Of a stretch of DNA of 64,000 nucleotides, positions 16,584 through 25,151 are shown in pieces. Source of the DNA: JAIBJN01 sp963830885 (GTDB taxonomy: Bacteria > Actinomycetota > Thermoleophilia > Gaiellales > Gaiellaceae); assembly GCA_963830885.1 (NCBI GenBank), contig CAWHOA010000003.1, positions 224,118 to 288,117 of the forward strand, read 5' to 3'. The translations under genes were made by a program, and so were the position numbers. The notes beneath the pieces are model-generated. The model saw only the letters and a list, made by a program, of their open reading frames with translations, searched no databases and was not told the DNA's origin. How positions within the stretch are numbered: the first letter of the stretch is position 1; each line of letters starts with the position of its first letter.

Positions 16584-17315
16584 ATGCAGTCGGCCGACAA
16601 GGCACTGGCGATCCTGGCCGCGTTCGACGAGGGCCGGCCCAACCTGGGCGTGTCCGAGCTGGCCGCCGAGCTCGGTATGCACAAGAGCACGGTGTCGCGG
16701 CTTCTCGCGGCGCTCGAGCGCCGCGGCCTCGTTCGGCGCGAGGGCGAGCGCTTCGCCCTGGGGCCGGAGCTCGCCCGACTGGGAGTGCTCGCCGTCCGCG
16801 GCCTGACGCTCGCAGGGGTGGCGCGGCCGCCCCTCGAGCTCCTGGCGGAGCGGACGGGCGAGACCGTCAACCTTGCCGTCCGCGAGGGCGACCGCGCGCT
16901 GAACGTCCTCCAGGTGGACGCCGTGCACTTCGTCGGCGTCACCGACTGGACCGGTCGCGCGGCGCCGCTCCACGCGAGCGCGAACGGGAAGGCGCTGCTG
17001 GCCTTCGGCGACGGGCGCTCGCCCGCGCGCCTGGCGAGGCTCACGCCCCGGACGATCGTCGAGCGCGGTGTGCTACGGGCGGAGCTCGAGCGCACGAGAA
17101 GCGCCGGGTTCGCGGTCGCGGTCGAGGAGCTGGAGCTCGGCCTGCACGCCGTCGCGGCGCCGGTCTTCGACGCGGGCGGCTCCTGCGTCGCCGCTGTGTC
17201 TGTCTCCGGCCCGGCCTACCGGCTCACCCAACCGCGGCTGCCCGTCGTGGGGGAGCTGTGCGCCGCCGCGGCGGCCGACGTCTCGGCTCGGCTGGGCTTC
17301 CGGAGGGCTGCCTGA
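16584..17315 (+). CDS. IclR-family transcriptional regulator of the reductase operon
   Basis: 243 residues. The N-terminal winged helix (SADKALAILAAFDEG ... GVSELAAELGMHKSTVSRLL, residues 1-65) and C-terminal effector domain (about 80-240) match IclR throughout. The ATG at 16584 starts directly after an inverted repeat. Its TGA overlaps the ATG of grdE (TGATG), so it is the first cistron of the reductase operon and probably controls it in response to an amine or small acid. The effector cannot be read from the sequence. Confidence 0.9.
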   Translation: MQSADKALAILAAFDEGRPNLGVSELAAELGMHKSTVSRLLAALERRGLVRREGERFALGPELARLGVLAVRGLTLAGVARPPLELLAERTGETVNLAVREGDRALNVLQVDAVHFVGVTDWTGRAAPLHASANGKALLAFGDGRSPARLARLTPRTIVERGVLRAELERTRSAGFAVAVEELELGLHAVAAPVFDAGGSCVAAVSVSGPAYRLTQPRLPVVGELCAAAAADVSARLGFRRAA

Positions 17316-18496
17316 TGGGCTGGGAGCTGGCCTCGTTCCGGGCCGAGCTGCGAGGGGAGATCCCGGAGATCGACGGCGTCCGCGTCGACGTCGTCCGCGG
17401 AGGCGACCCGGTGCGGATCACCCACGTGCTCGACGCCGTGGAGCCGCGAGTCCGTCCGGACGGGCGCCCGGCGTTCCCCACCGAAGGCAAGGCGGGCGAG
17501 GGTCGCACGAACCGCCTCGACGGCGTCGTCGTCCTCTCCTGCCTCGACTTCCCGGCCGAGGAACGGCCTCTCCACGAGCAGGAATCGGTGATCGACCTCG
17601 CCGGCCCGGGCGCCGCGCTCTCGCCGTTCGCAGCGGACACGAACGTCGTCCTCACCTTCGAGGCGCGCGGCGAGCTCGGGAACGAGGAACTCGAGGCCTG
17701 GGCCCGCCGCACGACGCTCTCTGTCGCCGAGGAGCTGGCCCGGCCCACGCTCGACGCCGAGCCGGAGGAGGTCGAGCGCTTCGAGCTCGGCCCCGCCGAC
17801 GCGAGCCTCCCGTCCATCGCGGCCCTGCTTCAGCTCTCGGACCTCGGGCCTCTCTACTACCAGTACCTCTACGGCGTCCCGGTCGGGCGGTCGGAACTGC
17901 CGCGGGCGGTCGACCCGGCGGAGCTCCTGGACGGCGCGGTGACCTGCGGCGAGTATCACTGGGCCGCGCTCCGCAACCCGACGATCGCCTTCCAGCGCAA
18001 CGCACTCGTGCGCGCGCTGTACCGGGAGCACGGCCGGCGCCTGCGCTTCGCCGGGCTCGTGCTCATGCGCGGCTACGAGCAGACGGCGGACGACAAGCAG
18101 CGCGCCGCGGCCGCTGCGGCCGAGGCGGCCGTCGCGCTCGGCGCCGACGGTGCCGTCGTCACTACGGACGCCGGCGGCAACTCCCACACCGACACGATGT
18201 TGACGGTTCGCGCGTGCGAGGAGGCGGGCGTCCGGACGACGGCCATCGTCGCCGAGATGGCCGACCCGGACGCCACGGCATCGGGGTTGACCGACTGGGT
18301 GCCCGAGGCGGACTCGATCGTGTCGGTCGGGAACGCGGAGGAGCTGGTGCCGGCCTGGATCCCCGAGCTCGTTCTCGGCGGTGACACGCTGCTCGACGGG
18401 ACGCGGGCCGCCGACGCAGTGCCCATCCCGGTGCGGAACTACCTCGGCGCCACGAACCAGACGGGCCAGTACTCCCTCACGGCGACGACATGGTGA
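17315..18496 (+). CDS. grdE: Glycine/sarcosine/betaine reductase component B, alpha/beta proprotein (GrdE-type)
   Basis: 393 residues, somewhat shorter than clostridial GrdE (about 430). It is the proprotein that splits into two subunits at a Thr-Cys bond, the new N-terminal Cys becoming the pyruvoyl group that forms a Schiff base with the amine substrate. That site is visible as DGAVTCGEYHWA, with Cys at residue 211. The C-terminal half carries the family phrases VTTDAGGNSHTD and IPVRNYLGATNQTGQYS. It overlaps the following grdB by seven bases. The sequence does not decide between glycine (GrdE), sarcosine (GrdG) and betaine (GrdI) specificity. Confidence 0.88.
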   Translation: MGWELASFRAELRGEIPEIDGVRVDVVRGGDPVRITHVLDAVEPRVRPDGRPAFPTEGKAGEGRTNRLDGVVVLSCLDFPAEERPLHEQESVIDLAGPGAALSPFAADTNVVLTFEARGELGNEELEAWARRTTLSVAEELARPTLDAEPEEVERFELGPADASLPSIAALLQLSDLGPLYYQYLYGVPVGRSELPRAVDPAELLDGAVTCGEYHWAALRNPTIAFQRNALVRALYREHGRRLRFAGLVLMRGYEQTADDKQRAAAAAAEAAVALGADGAVVTTDAGGNSHTDTMLTVRACEEAGVRTTAIVAEMADPDATASGLTDWVPEADSIVSVGNAEELVPAWIPELVLGGDTLLDGTRAADAVPIPVRNYLGATNQTGQYSLTATTW

Positions 18497-19770
18497 GGGC
18501 GGTCCACTACCTCAACCAGTTCTTTGCCGGCCTCGGTGCCGAGGAGGCGGCGGAGACGCCGCCGACCCGCCTCGACGGCGCGGTCGGTCCCGGGCGGGGA
18601 CTCGCCGCGGCGCTCGACGGGATCGAGATCGTTGCCACCCTCGCCTGCGGCGACGACTACTTCGCGGAGCACGAGGACGACGCCGTGGCGCGGCTCCTCG
18701 AGCTGCTCGAGGCGGAGAAGCCCGAGCTGCTGCTCGCCGGGCCCGCGTTCGGCTCCGGCCGCTACGGCTATGCGTGTGCGCGCTTTTCGCGCATCGCCGC
18801 GGAGCGGCTGGGTATTCCGGCGCTCGCCGCGATGCACGAGGAGAACCCGGGCGCCGCCGCCGCCGGCGAGGTGATCGTCGCCGCCACCGGGGTGAACGTC
18901 GCCGGCATGCGGGAGGCGCTGCCGCGGATGGCTTCGCTCGCCGCCGCCCTGGTCTCGGGCCGGGAGCTCGGCCCGCCGGACGAGGAGGGCTACGTCCCAC
19001 GCGGCTTCCGCCGGAACCGCTTCGCCGAGAAGCCGGGCGCGGAGCGGGCCATCGACCTGCTCCTGGACAAGCTCGCCGGCGAGACCCGGAGCGAGGTGGC
19101 CGGAGGCTTCGACCGGGTGTCGCCGCCGGCGGCGGTTCCGGATCTCTCGACCGCCCTCCTCGCCCTCGTCACCGAGGCCGGCTGCGTGCCGCAGGGCAAT
19201 CCCGACCGGCTACCGACGATCCGCGCGCAAGGATGGCTCCGCTACGAGCTGGGCGGCGTGCACACGCTCGCGTCGGGCCGGTACGAGTCGGTGCACGGCG
19301 GCTTCGACGTCACGCTCGCCAACGAGGACCCGAACCGGCTCGTCCCGCTCGACACCGTGAGCGCCCTCGTCGACGAGGGCCGCATCGGGCGGGTCCACGA
19401 CGTCTTCTACACGACCACCGGGAACGGCACTCCTGTCGCGGCCTCGACCCGCTTCGGGCGCGAGATCGCCGCCGAGCTGAAGGAGGCCGGCGTCGAGGCC
19501 GTCCTCCTCTCAGGCACCTGAGGGACGGGCACGCGCTGCGGGTCAGTGCTGGCGAAGGAGATCGAACGGGCGGGCGTGCCGACGGTGTTCGTGACCTCGC
19601 TGCCCACGATCGCGACGATGGTCGGCGCGAACCGCATCGTGCGTGGCCCGGCGATCACGCACCCGTTCGGTCTCGACGAGCCCGAGCGGCGGCGGATCGT
19701 GGAGCGTGCGCTCGAGATGCTGCAGACCGAGGTCGAGCCGACGACGGTGTGGGAGGTCGACCCCGCGTGA
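18490..19770 (+). CDS. grdB: Reductase component B gamma subunit, selenoprotein (GrdB/GrdF/GrdH-type)
   Basis: 426 residues if TGA 19519-19521 is read as selenocysteine (residue 344). The frame before it aligns with GrdB, and the same frame after it continues without a break as GTGTRCG ... AKEIERAG and ends at TGA 19768. Clostridial GrdB has Sec in the same place before GT and RCG, and a similar length (about 436). The known motif there, as I recall it, is UxxCxxC; here it reads U-G-T-G-T-R-C, so the first Cys is replaced by Gly. The subunit cleaves the C-N bond and passes a carboxymethyl group to GrdA. A gene finder without recoding would end it at 19521. Confidence 0.88.
19528..19550 (+). 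promoter_or_regulatory. SECIS-like hairpin after the grdB TGA
   Basis: GGCAC (19528-19532) pairs with GTGCT (19546-19550, one G-U) around a 13-nt loop, beginning seven bases after the TGA. Bacterial selenocysteine insertion elements sit in this position inside the coding region and bind SelB. The stem is short, so this is a candidate only. Confidence 0.4.
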
Positions 19771-19891
19771 CGCGCCTCCATTTTGGGGCCACCCCGGACC
19801 ACCACCCGCTTTCAGCCTATCGCCGGCGAGCGCAGTGGTGTGTGCCACATCGGGCCGAAAGTGTCACGGCTCCGTGCCGAAAGGCTGCGAC

Positions 19892-21226
19892 ATGACCGGT
19901 CGCGCCGCGATCCACTCCTGCTCGCTCGTCCTCGCCCATGCGCCCGACCTCGTCCGGCACGGCTCGAAGCCTGCACGGGAGCTGGCCGTGGACACGGACG
20001 GGCTCCTCGCCTCCCTCACCCGGAGCCTCCGCTCCTACGACGACGCTCTCACCTACGCGCCGCATCAGGCGCTGATCGGGAACCTTCGGCCCGAACAGCT
20101 CTGGGAGGTTCCCCGCCCGTGGTGGAGCAACCCGGTCGAGGGACGGCCCGAGGGCCCGTTCGGAGTCGTGGTCGACCAGTCCGAGCTGTACCGGCGCATG
20201 GAGGCGGCCGACAGCTTCGGGCTCTTCAAGCTCGACGGGAGCCCCGCGCCGAACGGCGGGCTCACGATCGACGAGCACGGAAGGGCGGCCGGCTCCATGA
20301 GCGGGGCGCACGAGCTGGACGAGAGCCTCTCCGCCTCGGTGCTCCTGGAGAACCTCGCGTGCAAGGCGACCGGCGCCCTCGCCCTGGAGCACTTGCTGGG
20401 GGCGAGCGGGCTCGCCGCGGAGGACGTCCCCTACGTGATCGGCTGCGGGGAGGAGGCCGTCGGCGACCGCTACCAGCGCGGCGGCGGCAACCTCGCCAAG
20501 GCGATCGCCGAGCAGGCCGGTTGCGTGAACGCCTCCGGGAGCGACGTGAAGGCCTTCTGCTGCGGGCCGGTGCACGCGCTCGTCGTCGCCGGGTCGCTGG
20601 TCGCCTCCGGCGTGTATCCGTGCGTAGTCGTCGTCGCGGGCGGGTCGCTGGCCAAGCTGGGGATGAAGTTCTCCGGCGCGCTCCGGCACGGCGTCCCGGT
20701 CCTCGAGGATGTGCTCGCAGGTTTCGCGGTTCTCGTCGCGCCGCCGGGCGACGGCGTGCCCGAGCTCCGCCTCGACGCGGTCGGCCGCCATCGGGTCGGC
20801 TCGGGCTCCGCGCAGCAGGCCGTGCTCGAGGATCTCGTCGTCGAGCCGCTCGAGCGCCTCGGACGCGGCATCCTCGACGTCGACCGCTACGCCACCGAGC
20901 TGCACGACCCCGAGATCACCGAGCCGGCAGGGGCAGGCAACGTCCCCAGCCGCAACTACAAGCTGATCGGGGCGCTCGCCGTCCGCCGCGGCGAGCTGGC
21001 GCGCGAGGAGCTCGACGGCTTCGAGCGCAGCCACGGCCTGCCGGGCTTCTCGCCCACCCAGGGCCACGTCGCCTCGGCCGTGCCGTGGCTCCCGCACGGG
21101 CTCGCCGCCCTGCGCTCCGGCGAGATCGGCTCGACCATGCTGCTCGCGAAGGGCTCGCTTTTCCTGGGCCGCATGACCGAGCTCGCCGACGGAATGTCCA
21201 TCCTCCTCGAACCGGGAAAGGAGTAG
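19892..21226 (+). CDS. grdC: Reductase component C beta subunit (GrdC-type)
   Basis: 444 residues from the ATG at 19892; clostridial GrdC is about 510, and the missing part is a loop between about 120 and 150. The thiolase-like core is clear: YVIGCGEEAVGDRYQRGGGN, CVNASGSDVKAFCCGPVHAL, VVVAGGSLAKLGMKF and FSPTQGHVASAVPWL. With GrdD it turns the carboxymethyl-selenoether on GrdA into an acyl thioester and then acetyl phosphate. GrdD is not in the window. A 121-base gap separates it from grdB, the only real gap in the operon. Confidence 0.9.
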   Translation: MTGRAAIHSCSLVLAHAPDLVRHGSKPARELAVDTDGLLASLTRSLRSYDDALTYAPHQALIGNLRPEQLWEVPRPWWSNPVEGRPEGPFGVVVDQSELYRRMEAADSFGLFKLDGSPAPNGGLTIDEHGRAAGSMSGAHELDESLSASVLLENLACKATGALALEHLLGASGLAAEDVPYVIGCGEEAVGDRYQRGGGNLAKAIAEQAGCVNASGSDVKAFCCGPVHALVVAGSLVASGVYPCVVVVAGGSLAKLGMKFSGALRHGVPVLEDVLAGFAVLVAPPGDGVPELRLDAVGRHRVGSGSAQQAVLEDLVVEPLERLGRGILDVDRYATELHDPEITEPAGAGNVPSRNYKLIGALAVRRGELAREELDGFERSHGLPGFSPTQGHVASAVPWLPHGLAALRSGEIGSTMLLAKGSLFLGRMTELADGMSILLEPGKE

Positions 21227-21229
21227 CGA

Positions 21230-21562
21230 ATGCCGGTCGAAGCGACCGTCGACACGTACGGAGACCTGACAGGCGAGGGCAGCGTCCTCGTCGACTTCTG
21301 GGGTCCGCGCTGCCAGCCGTGCCTCGCGATGATGCCCACTATCGCCAAGCTCGAGGAGGAGGCCGGCGGCGCCGTGCGCGTCGTCAAGGTCAACTCCGCC
21401 GAGAACCGCGAGATCTGCCGGGACCTGCGCGTCTTCGGGCTCCCGACCTACGTGCTCATGCGGGACGGGGAGGAGCTCGAGCGCCTCTCCGGCGAGGTGT
21501 CCAAGACCGAGATCGAGCGGGCCTTCGCCACGCTCGTCGCGGAAGGAGGTGAGGGAGCATGA
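21230..21562 (+). CDS. trxA: Thioredoxin of the reductase operon
   Basis: 110 residues with the thioredoxin fold and active site VDFWGPRCQPC (Cys 28 and Cys 31, CQPC instead of the usual CGPC; cis-Pro in GLPTYVLM). It starts four bases after grdC with a good ribosome site (AAAGGAG) and overlaps grdA as ATGA. In grd clusters a dedicated thioredoxin supplies the electrons that regenerate GrdA, so this is its likely job. No thioredoxin reductase gene is nearby. Confidence 0.9.
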   Translation: MPVEATVDTYGDLTGEGSVLVDFWGPRCQPCLAMMPTIAKLEEEAGGAVRVVKVNSAENREICRDLRVFGLPTYVLMRDGEELERLSGEVSKTEIERAFATLVAEGGEGA

Positions 21563-22014
21563 AGCTGGACGGGAAGAAGGTGATCGCGCTCGGCGAGCGG
21601 GACGGCGTGCCGGGCCCGGCGATCGCCGCGTGCGTCGAGTCGGCGGGAGCCGAGGTTGTCTTCGTCGAGACGGAGTGCTTCGTCTGAACGGCGGCCGGGG
21701 CCATGGACCCGGAGAACCAGGACCGGATCAAGGGCCTGGTCGACACGCACGGCGCGGACGGCCTCGTGGTCGTTCTCGGAGCCGCAGATCTCGAATCCCT
21801 CGAGGTCGCGGCCGAGACGGTCACGCTGGGAGATCCGGCCTACGTGGGTCCATTGGCAGGAGTCCAGTTGGGGCTCCCCGTCGTTCACATCCTCGAAGAG
21901 GACGTCAAGGAGCAGGTCGACGCAGGCGTCTACGACGAGCAGGTCGGGCTGCTCGAGATGACGCTCGACGTCAGTCAGGTGCGGGAGGCCGCGCGGAAGT
22001 TTCCCGGGCGCTGA
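21559..22014 (+). CDS. grdA: Reductase component A, selenoprotein GrdA
   Basis: 151 residues with TGA 21685-21687 read as selenocysteine at residue 43. The frame around it, ECFV-U-TAAGAMDPENQ, is the hallmark sequence of GrdA, and the rest matches well (LGERDGVPGPAIAACV, AETVTLGDPAYVGPLAGVQL, YDEQVGLLEM). GrdA is the small carrier whose Sec holds the carboxymethyl group between components B and C. The start overlaps the thioredoxin stop (ATGA). It is the last gene of the operon and its stop abuts the convergent ctaG. Read without recoding it would appear as two fragments. Confidence 0.93.
21695..21712 (+). promoter_or_regulatory. SECIS-like hairpin after the grdA TGA
   Basis: CCGGG (21695-21699) pairs with CCCGG (21708-21712) around the 8-nt loop GCCATGGA. 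The loop lies 13-20 nt after the TGA, close to the distance seen in known bacterial SECIS elements. Candidate based on position and pairing. Confidence 0.45.
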
Positions 22015-22764
22015 TCAGCGCGCCTCCGCGACTTCCTCCTCCGCCATGAAGCGGACGAAGTAGACCGTGAACATGGCGAAGAAGACGATCGACTCGCTGA
22101 CGGCCATGGCGATCCCGGCGAGCTGCTGGTCCGCGAGCGGCGTCAGGCCCCACAGGTCCGGCGCCTGCGTGTAGAAGTCGTAGAGCGGGCTGGGGAGGAG
22201 GGCCAGCAGGAGGCCGAGCGGGCTCGCGAAGACGAACGCGGCGAAGAGGTAGGCCGCTTTGGCGCCGTTCGGCAGGCTCCAGGGCCGGGACTGCAGCACC
22301 GGCCACCAGAGAAGGGTGCCGGCTGCGAGGTACGTCAGGTGCTCGAGCTGCAGGAGCCAGTGGTGCGAGAGCGCCGTTTCGTAGGCAGCCGGGACGTGCC
22401 AGAGCAGGTAGCTCCCGAGCCAGAGGGGAAGCGCGACCAAGGGCCGCGTCAGGAGGCGGACGAGCCGGTAGCGTGCGAGCGCCTCGGCCAGGGCCGGCGG
22501 GACCGCCGCGACGAGGAGCAGCGGGATCCATTCGGCGAGCGCGACGTTCTGCACGAGGTGCGCCCAGAGGTGGTAGTGGAACGCCAAGGTCGCGAGCGGC
22601 GTTGCGAGGGTGAGCAGGAAAACCGTGATCGCCCCGGCGAAGCAGGCCACGTGCCGGCTCGAGGGCGGGTGGCGTCGCGCCCCCGCCGCATAGACGGCGA
22701 TCAGCACGACGGCGGCCGTGAGCTCGACCCAGGCTGCCGGCCAGGTCCACGGCGACGGCGCCAC
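22015..22764 (-). CDS. ctaG: Cytochrome c oxidase assembly protein, CtaG/Caa3 type
   Basis: 249 residues from a GTG at 22764, with seven hydrophobic segments. Conserved family features include HYHLWAHLVQNVALAEWIPLLL and the His-rich AYETALSHHWLLQLEHLTYL. These proteins help insert copper into aerobic caa3-type oxidase, implying oxygen respiration. The gene is convergent with grdA and no oxidase subunit genes are in view. It probably forms a unit with the small membrane protein upstream at 22805-23179. Confidence 0.85.
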   Translation of the reverse strand: MAPSPWTWPAAWVELTAAVVLIAVYAAGARRHPPSSRHVACFAGAITVFLLTLATPLATLAFHYHLWAHLVQNVALAEWIPLLLVAAVPPALAEALARYRLVRLLTRPLVALPLWLGSYLLWHVPAAYETALSHHWLLQLEHLTYLAAGTLLWWPVLQSRPWSLPNGAKAAYLFAAFVFASPLGLLLALLPSPLYDFYTQAPDLWGLTPLADQQLAGIAMAVSESIVFFAMFTVYFVRFMAEEEVAEAR

Positions 22765-22804
22765 GACGTCCCGAAGGATACGGTCGGGGCGCCGAGGCCG
22801 GGCG

Positions 22805-23179
22805 CTAGATCAGCGTCGGGTCGACGTAGGCCGGATCGCGGCGCGCGAGCCACTCGCGCACGTAGACGCCGCCGGCGACCAGCGGACCGCCCGGGAAGGC
22901 GGTGAGGAGGACGATCGTCGCCCAGAGCGCCGAGGGCAGGCCGCCGGCGGCGGCGCTGACCACGATCGGCAGGGCGAGGAACCAGAGCGCCTTCCAGTCC
23001 GCCACGACGTAGCCGAGCCCGAAGTGGACGACCGGCGGCACGAGCAAGAGCAGGAGCACGAGCGGTGTCGGAAGTGCCGTCTCCGTCCGTGCGAAGAGCA
23101 CGATCCAGAGGGTCATGACCGCGCAGTACCCGATCATCGCGGTGCGCGGGCTGAGTTCGTTGATCCGTTCTATGGTCAC
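22805..23179 (-). CDS. Small integral membrane protein
   Basis: 124 residues with four hydrophobic helices (AMIGYCAVMTLWIVLFA; TPLVLLLLLVPPVVHFGLGY; ALWFLALPIVVSAAAGGL; ALWATIVLLTAFPGG). No known family is recognised. It lies 40 bases before ctaG on the same strand, so a shared transcript and a role near the membrane respiratory chain are possible but unproven. The region 23180-23304 upstream is non-coding. Confidence 0.65.
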   Translation of the reverse strand: MTIERINELSPRTAMIGYCAVMTLWIVLFARTETALPTPLVLLLLLVPPVVHFGLGYVVADWKALWFLALPIVVSAAAGGLPSALWATIVLLTAFPGGPLVAGGVYVREWLARRDPAYVDPTLI

Positions 23180-23304
23180 GCGACTCCCTGTGTCCCATTA
23201 GGCGTGACCGCTCCGCCCGACTGACGACTAGGAGTCACATGATGCGTGCGCCCGCCCAGCGCGCCATCCCCTATTCGGGGAACCGGCTACCCTTCGCTCC
23301 GAGC

Positions 23305-23375
<71 letters not shown>

Positions 23376-23485
23376 CTGCACTAACCTAACGTCGCTTTCC
23401 GCCCGCTTCGCCGAGGTCGGGGGCGCGATGGCGCACTCGACGCTGGCCGTCTACAGTTACCCGGACTCGAGGGGAGGAGATCGTC

Positions 23486-24994
23486 GTGCGTGTTCGCCGG
23501 CAGGTGTCCGCAGCGTTAGCAGTGCTGGTGGCGACGGGGGTGCTCACCGTGTCGGCCGGTCCGACGGCCGCCCAGAGCGGTCCCCTGGGGCCGACGTACA
23601 CGGCCGGGGCCTCTGGTGCGGGCGACCCATACTTCCCGTTCGCCGGCAACGGTGGGTACGACGTCCAGCACTATGACCTCGACCTCACCTACACGCCGCC
23701 GGCGCCCGCCCCGGCGCCGCTTGTCGGCCAGCTGAGCGGTGTGGCGACGATCGACCTGGTGGCCACGCAGGGCCTGGACCGATTCAACCTCGATTTGCGT
23801 GGCCTGGACGTGCAGGCGATCACCGTCAACGGGAAGCCGGCCAGCGAGGTGGCGCCGCCCGCCGCCGGGGCCGAGGTCGAAGGCGCGGCCTACTGGCAGG
23901 TGCAGGACGACGCGGCCCGCATCTGGGAGCTTACGATCCAGCCCCGCCCCAAGATCAAGCAGGGGCAGACGGCGCGTGTCGTCGTCACCTACGGCGGCGC
24001 GACCACCCGGCCGACCGACATCGAGGGCGTGCTCTACGGCTGGGTGACCATGCGGGACGGCGCCATGGTGGTGAACGAGCCCGAGGGCTCGATGACCTGG
24101 TACCCGGTCAGCGACCACCAGACGGACAAGGCGACCTACGGCTTCGAGATCACCGTGCCCGAGGGCAAGGTCGCGGTCGCCAACGGGCTGCCCGCACACG
24201 ACCCCGTCACCGAGGGCGGGTGGACGACCTGGTTCTGGGCCGCCCCCGACCAGCAGGCCAGCTATCTCACCACCGCCTCGGTCGGTGACTACGACCTGCG
24301 CTTCTCCGAGACGGCCGGCGGGCTGCCGATCATCGACGCGGTCGACGACAACCTCACGCCCGCCAACGCGGCCACCACCGAGGCGAGCCTCGAGCTGCAG
24401 GCGGAGATGATCGCCTTCCTCGAGGAGACGTTCGTGCCGTACCCGTTCAACTCCGCCGGCGCGATCGTCGATGACGACACCGTCGGCTACGCGCTCGAGA
24501 CGCAGACCCGGCCCGTGTACTCGCGGGTGGCACGGGAGGGCACCGTCGCGCACGAGCTCGCGCACCAGTGGTTCGGCAACGCCGTGAGCCCGGAGCGGTG
24601 GGCGGACATCTGGCTCAACGAGGGCTGGGCCACCTACGTCGAGTGGTTGTGGAGCGAGGAGAGGGGCGGCGACTCGGCCCAGGCAAGCTTCGACGCCGTC
24701 ATGGAGATCCCAGCTGACGACCCGTTCTGGGACCTGGCCATCGCGGAACCGGGCCCGTTCGGCCTCTTCCTTGGCGCGGTCTACGACCGGGGCGCGGCGA
24801 CGCTGCACGCCCTCCGGGTCAAGGTCGGCGACGAGACGTTCTTCGCGGCCAGCCAGGAGTGGCTCACGCGCTACGACGACTCGACCGCCACCACCGACGA
24901 CTTCGAAGCGGTCTTCGAGGAGGTCTCCGGCCAGGACCTGACCACGTTCTTCGACGTGTGGGTGCGCACGCCGATCAAGCCCACGACCTGGTGA
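23486..24994 (+). CDS. Secreted M1-family (aminopeptidase N-like) zinc metallopeptidase
   Basis: 502 residues from a GTG at 23486 with a GAGGGGAGGAG ribosome site. The signal peptide (residues 1-29) ends at AAQSG. The N-terminal beta-saddle domain is about 55-265 and the catalytic domain about 295-450. The zinc site is complete: HELAH (356-360) and Glu 379 in NEGWATYVEW. The usual exopeptidase motif GAMEN is replaced by GYALETQT. It lacks the large C-terminal domain of full aminopeptidase N (850-900 aa), as do many short actinobacterial M1 enzymes. Probably secreted, trimming peptides outside the cell. Confidence 0.92.
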   Translation: MRVRRQVSAALAVLVATGVLTVSAGPTAAQSGPLGPTYTAGASGAGDPYFPFAGNGGYDVQHYDLDLTYTPPAPAPAPLVGQLSGVATIDLVATQGLDRFNLDLRGLDVQAITVNGKPASEVAPPAAGAEVEGAAYWQVQDDAARIWELTIQPRPKIKQGQTARVVVTYGGATTRPTDIEGVLYGWVTMRDGAMVVNEPEGSMTWYPVSDHQTDKATYGFEITVPEGKVAVANGLPAHDPVTEGGWTTWFWAAPDQQASYLTTASVGDYDLRFSETAGGLPIIDAVDDNLTPANAATTEASLELQAEMIAFLEETFVPYPFNSAGAIVDDDTVGYALETQTRPVYSRVAREGTVAHELAHQWFGNAVSPERWADIWLNEGWATYVEWLWSEERGGDSAQASFDAVMEIPADDPFWDLAIAEPGPFGLFLGAVYDRGAATLHALRVKVGDETFFAASQEWLTRYDDSTATTDDFEAVFEEVSGQDLTTFFDVWVRTPIKPTTW

Positions 24995-25151
24995 CGCCTC
25001 GGCGCTCGCCGGGAGGCGCGCCGATTGACGACGAGGGGGAGAGTCGAGCCTTCGCTCGTGCTTCTCGTCGTCGGGATTGGGATACTGCCGAGCCGAGCGC
25101 AGCGACCACGATGAGCACGATGCACGCTCTAACGACTTCCCACCGTCGCGC

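Noticed and set aside
19519..19521. TGA in grdB as the end of a truncated gene
   Set aside because: The same frame continues with family-specific residues to 19770, and the position matches the Sec of GrdB; recoding explains it better than truncation.
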